Shown: one piece after another, positions 13,959-15,385 of the stretch
How the letters are laid out: each line of letters starts with the position of its first letter
Numbering within the stretch: position 1 is the first letter of the stretch
Origin: an uncultured Parabacteroides sp.
GTDB lineage: Bacteria > Bacteroidota > Bacteroidia > Bacteroidales > Tannerellaceae
NCBI GenBank assembly: GCA_900552465.1
Contig: URZO01000093.1
Coordinates: 1 to 15,385, forward strand
Direction: 5' to 3'
Length of the DNA: 15,385 bases
Made by a program: the position numbers and the translations under genes
The notes under the pieces: generated by a model
The model's database searches: none
What the model was told of the DNA's origin: nothing
Seen by the model: only the letters and a program-made list of their open reading frames with translations

Positions 13959-14192
13959 ATGAATAATACAGATTCGGAGCTTAAAAACAAGATAGAATAC
14001 ATTATCGCCGTAATAAGCGAGTTTGCTACAGCTCATTCGCTCAATACATCACAGGCCTATCGCTATCTGGAAAGGTTCAAAGGCATTGACTTTGTAAATC
14101 GTTTCTATAATGTGGAACATACACTTCCGTTTGAAGACGTAGTAGAGGACCTTACAGCCTATTGCCACAGGAAAGGAGGAGCGTTGATATGA
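13959..14192 (+). CDS. DUF3791 family small protein, first copy
   Basis: A 77-aa protein with no signal peptide or membrane segment, predicted mostly helical. The pattern I-E-Y-I-I-A-V-I-S-E-F-A, then S-Q-A-Y-R-Y-L-E-R-F-K-G-I-D-F, then E-H-T-L-P-F-E-D-V-V-E-D-L and a terminal C-H-R-K-G-G fits DUF3791. In many genomes DUF3791 genes sit next to DUF3990 genes, suggesting a partner or antitoxin-like role (recalled association, function unproven). It is the first gene of a three-gene unit. Its stop codon overlaps the DUF3990 start as ATGA. Its last codons contain a strong Shine-Dalgarno sequence for that gene. The ATG at 13959 lies 30 bases after the -7 box and is the only sensible start. Confidence 0.8.
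   Translation: MNNTDSELKNKIEYIIAVISEFATAHSLNTSQAYRYLERFKGIDFVNRFYNVEHTLPFEDVVEDLTAYCHRKGGALI
14173..14180 (+). promoter_or_regulatory. Strong Shine-Dalgarno site for the DUF3990 gene
   Basis: AAGGAGGA lies 8 bases before the ATG at 14189. Near-perfect anti-16S complementarity is unusual in Bacteroidetes, where other genes in this window lack it. It fixes the DUF3990 start and hints that the cassette came from another phylum. Confidence 0.6.
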
Positions 14193-14677
14193 TACTATAC
14201 CACGGTTCTAATATTGATATTGCAGAAATAGACCTTGCGATATCTAAAGTAGGAAAAGACTTCGGCTGCGGTTTTTATCTTTCAGCAGACAAAGCACAAG
14301 CTATGGAATTGGCCGAAAGAAAGACCGAGCAGTTAGGAATAGGTATTCCCACACTGAATACATATAGATTTGATGACAGTTGTCTTCATAACTCCAATTT
14401 ATCAGTACTAGAGTTTCAAGAATATAGCAGGGAATGGGCAGAGTTTGTATTGATGAACCGCCGTAATCGTACACGTGTGTCGTCACACTGTTATGATATT
14501 GTAATCGGTCCCATAGCCAATGATGCTGTAGGCTATCAGATACGCCGCTTTACTTCCGGACTGATAGATATGAATAAATTCCTCGATGAACTGAAGTACA
14601 TGAAAGGTGTAACCATACAGTATTTCTTCGGCACAGAAAGAGCTATTAAGTATCTGACAAAAAAGAATACATTATGA
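14189..14677 (+). CDS. DUF3990 protein, predicted ADP-ribosyltransferase fold
   Basis: A 162-aa cytoplasmic protein. It begins M-I-L-Y-H-G-S, with His5 in the position of the ADP-ribosyltransferase (ART) NAD-binding His. Next is G-C-G-F-Y-L-S with Tyr30, then A-x-x-x-A-E-R, the second ART-like block. D-Y-I-V-I-G-P-type and final I-Q-Y-F-F-G-T-E-R-A segments are the DUF3990 signatures: here Y102-D-I-V-I-G-P, then Q144 and E150. Predicted chemistry is transfer of ADP-ribose from NAD to a protein or nucleic acid; this comes from the fold assignment and is untested. The start at 14189 is set by the Shine-Dalgarno site and the ATGA overlap with the upstream gene; the frame is open nine codons further upstream. 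Its own stop overlaps the next gene's start. A toxin-like role between two small partners is likely (inference). Confidence 0.8.
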   Translation: MILYHGSNIDIAEIDLAISKVGKDFGCGFYLSADKAQAMELAERKTEQLGIGIPTLNTYRFDDSCLHNSNLSVLEFQEYSREWAEFVLMNRRNRTRVSSHCYDIVIGPIANDAVGYQIRRFTSGLIDMNKFLDELKYMKGVTIQYFFGTERAIKYLTKKNTL

Positions 14678-14892
14678 CCAAAGAGACATTTATGATAGAA
14701 GAGATTTCCAAGGAAATCGTATGGCTGCTGATACAAGAACATCAGATGGATATAGATGAGGCACTCCGCACACTCTACACTTCAGATACATACGCACGAC
14801 TAATCAACCTTAACACAGGACTCTACAGTCAAAGCACAGCTTATGTATATGAGTATCTCGAAAGAGAATTGGCTACAGGAAAAGTAGCTTGA
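14674..14892 (+). CDS. DUF3791 family small protein, second copy
   Basis: A 72-aa helical protein with the other common DUF3791 pattern: I-S-K-E-I-V-W-L-L-I, then E-A-L-R-T-L-Y-T-S-D-T-Y-A-R-L and N-T-G-L-Y-S-Q-S-T-A-Y-V-Y-E-Y-L-E-R-E-L. It is clearly diverged from the first copy, which carries the E-H-T-L form, so the two are different subtypes and not a recent duplication. The start ATG at 14674 overlaps the DUF3990 stop (ATGA). An internal ATG at 14692 is possible but would break the overlap. It may be a second partner or antitoxin for the DUF3990 protein (inference). Confidence 0.78.
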   Translation: MTKETFMIEEISKEIVWLLIQEHQMDIDEALRTLYTSDTYARLINLNTGLYSQSTAYVYEYLERELATGKVA

Positions 14893-14948
14893 TTATTATC
14901 CGTCACTATAAATCCAAAGGCAAACGTTAGACTCTATTCCATTTTTTG

Positions 14949-14956
14949 TACTTTTG
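14949..14956 (+). promoter_or_regulatory. -7 box before the nucleotidyltransferase gene
   Basis: TACTTTTG matches TAnnTTTG, 33 bases upstream of the ATG at 14989. The surrounding bases resemble the cassette promoter at 13925-13945. No strong -33 box is seen. Confidence 0.4.
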
Positions 14957-14963
14957 TTACTTT

Positions 14964-15000
14964 AACATTGCACATAATATAAAGCATAATGAAAGACTCA
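14964..15000 (+). repeat. 37-bp direct repeat, copy 2 (leader and first codons of the nucleotidyltransferase gene)
   Basis: Second copy of the 13819-13855 segment, offset by exactly 1145 bp and 32/37 identical. It spans the leader and codons 1-4 of the intact gene. The two copies bracket the DUF3791-DUF3990-DUF3791 cassette. Confidence 0.85.
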
Positions 15001-15385
15001 ATAGCTTATCTACCAAAAGACAAACAGGCCGAATTAAATTTTCTGGTTAAAGAGATATTAAAAAGATTACCCCAAACAGAGTTTATTATTCTTTTTGGTA
15101 GCTATGCAAGGGGAAACTATGTGCGTCGTAGCCTAAGAATAGAAGACGGTGGCATTCCTACCGTCAAAATATCCGATTATGATATTTATGTAATAACAAG
15201 CGGCTTCAACAGCAAAAAGGCAGATACTATTCTGGATAATGTAGAAGATATATTCTTTGCCGGGAAAGACTTTGACCGGGATACTCCTGTTGAATTTATC
15301 AACGATGATATCAATATATTAAATAAGTATCTTGAAGAGGGACGATATTTCTATACACAAATCAAGCAGGAAGGAATAGTTCTGT
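14989..15385 (+). CDS. Nucleotidyltransferase (MNT-like) protein, C-terminus cut by window edge
   Basis: The frame is open for 132 codons from ATG at 14989 to the right edge. The Pol-beta/MNT nucleotidyltransferase motif is clear: L-F-G-S-Y-A-R-G at about 39-46, then S-D-Y-D-I-Y at about 66-71 giving the metal-binding Asp pair, and a third acidic position plausibly in T-P-V-E-F near 104. An insertion of about 20 residues separates the G-S and D-x-D motifs, as in the Bacteroidetes MNT proteins that continue into a HEPN domain. The HEPN half would lie beyond the window and is not seen. In HEPN-MNT toxin-antitoxin pairs the MNT part neutralises the HEPN RNase by adding nucleotides; whether that applies here is inference. 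The gene follows the DUF3990 cassette and shares its low GC. Its leader and first four codons are repeated at 13819. Confidence 0.82.
   Translation, partial: MKDSIAYLPKDKQAELNFLVKEILKRLPQTEFIILFGSYARGNYVRRSLRIEDGGIPTVKISDYDIYVITSGFNSKKADTILDNVEDIFFAGKDFDRDTPVEFINDDINILNKYLEEGRYFYTQIKQEGIVL

Overview
The window looks like a chromosomal segment of a gut-type Bacteroidales bacterium, most likely Parabacteroides or a close relative (genus is inference). Support comes from repeated matches to the Bacteroidetes -7 promoter box TAnnTTTG, the general lack of Shine-Dalgarno sequences, and the gene families present: a HU-related protein of the Bacteroidetes type, the AAA-like/PD-(D/E)XK family that is multicopy in this phylum, and a PAS-like/LuxR regulator.

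Left end (1-2353). An AT-rich partial DUF805 membrane-protein gene (minus) runs off the left edge and ends in an in-frame 15-bp tandem repeat. Upstream of it, about 410 bp without a protein gene hold a 164-nt rod-shaped inverted repeat with its own -7 box and a U-rich end. Its central asymmetric bubble makes a 6S-like RNA the best guess. Next come a secreted DUF1349 protein (minus) and a divergent LuxR-type regulator (plus), separated by a 16-bp perfect palindrome made of two head-to-head -7 boxes.

Centre (2374-11211, all minus). Transcription runs right to left through TolC-type channel, lipoprotein adaptor, RND pump, EamA-type transporter, OmpR-type response regulator, sensor kinase, and finally an exported PAP2 phosphatase with a barrel-like C-terminal half. 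The first three form a tripartite efflux system. EamA, response regulator and kinase are joined by two 4-bp ATGA overlaps, so they are probably translationally coupled. A -7 box before EamA and another before PAP2 suggest internal promoters. The envelope theme (efflux, envelope sensing, lipid or undecaprenyl phosphatase) suggests a cell-surface stress or drug-response locus.

Right part (11284-15385, all plus). A 285-bp spacer carries four degenerate repeats with exact 21-bp spacing, each starting with a 9-bp near-palindrome. It is followed by a HU-related protein with an added C-terminal winged-helix-like segment, then a 519-aa AAA-ATPase-like/PD-(D/E)XK protein. The last 1.5 kb is visibly AT-richer: a compact DUF3791-DUF3990-DUF3791 cassette joined by ATGA overlaps, then the first 132 codons of a nucleotidyltransferase (MNT-like) gene. 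The cassette lies between two 37-bp direct repeats that include the nucleotidyltransferase leader and its first four codons. This suggests insertion or duplication at that gene. The cassette (a predicted ADP-ribosyltransferase-fold protein between two related small partners), beside an MNT gene and a nuclease-like gene, is the best candidate here for an under-described toxin/antitoxin or defence module.
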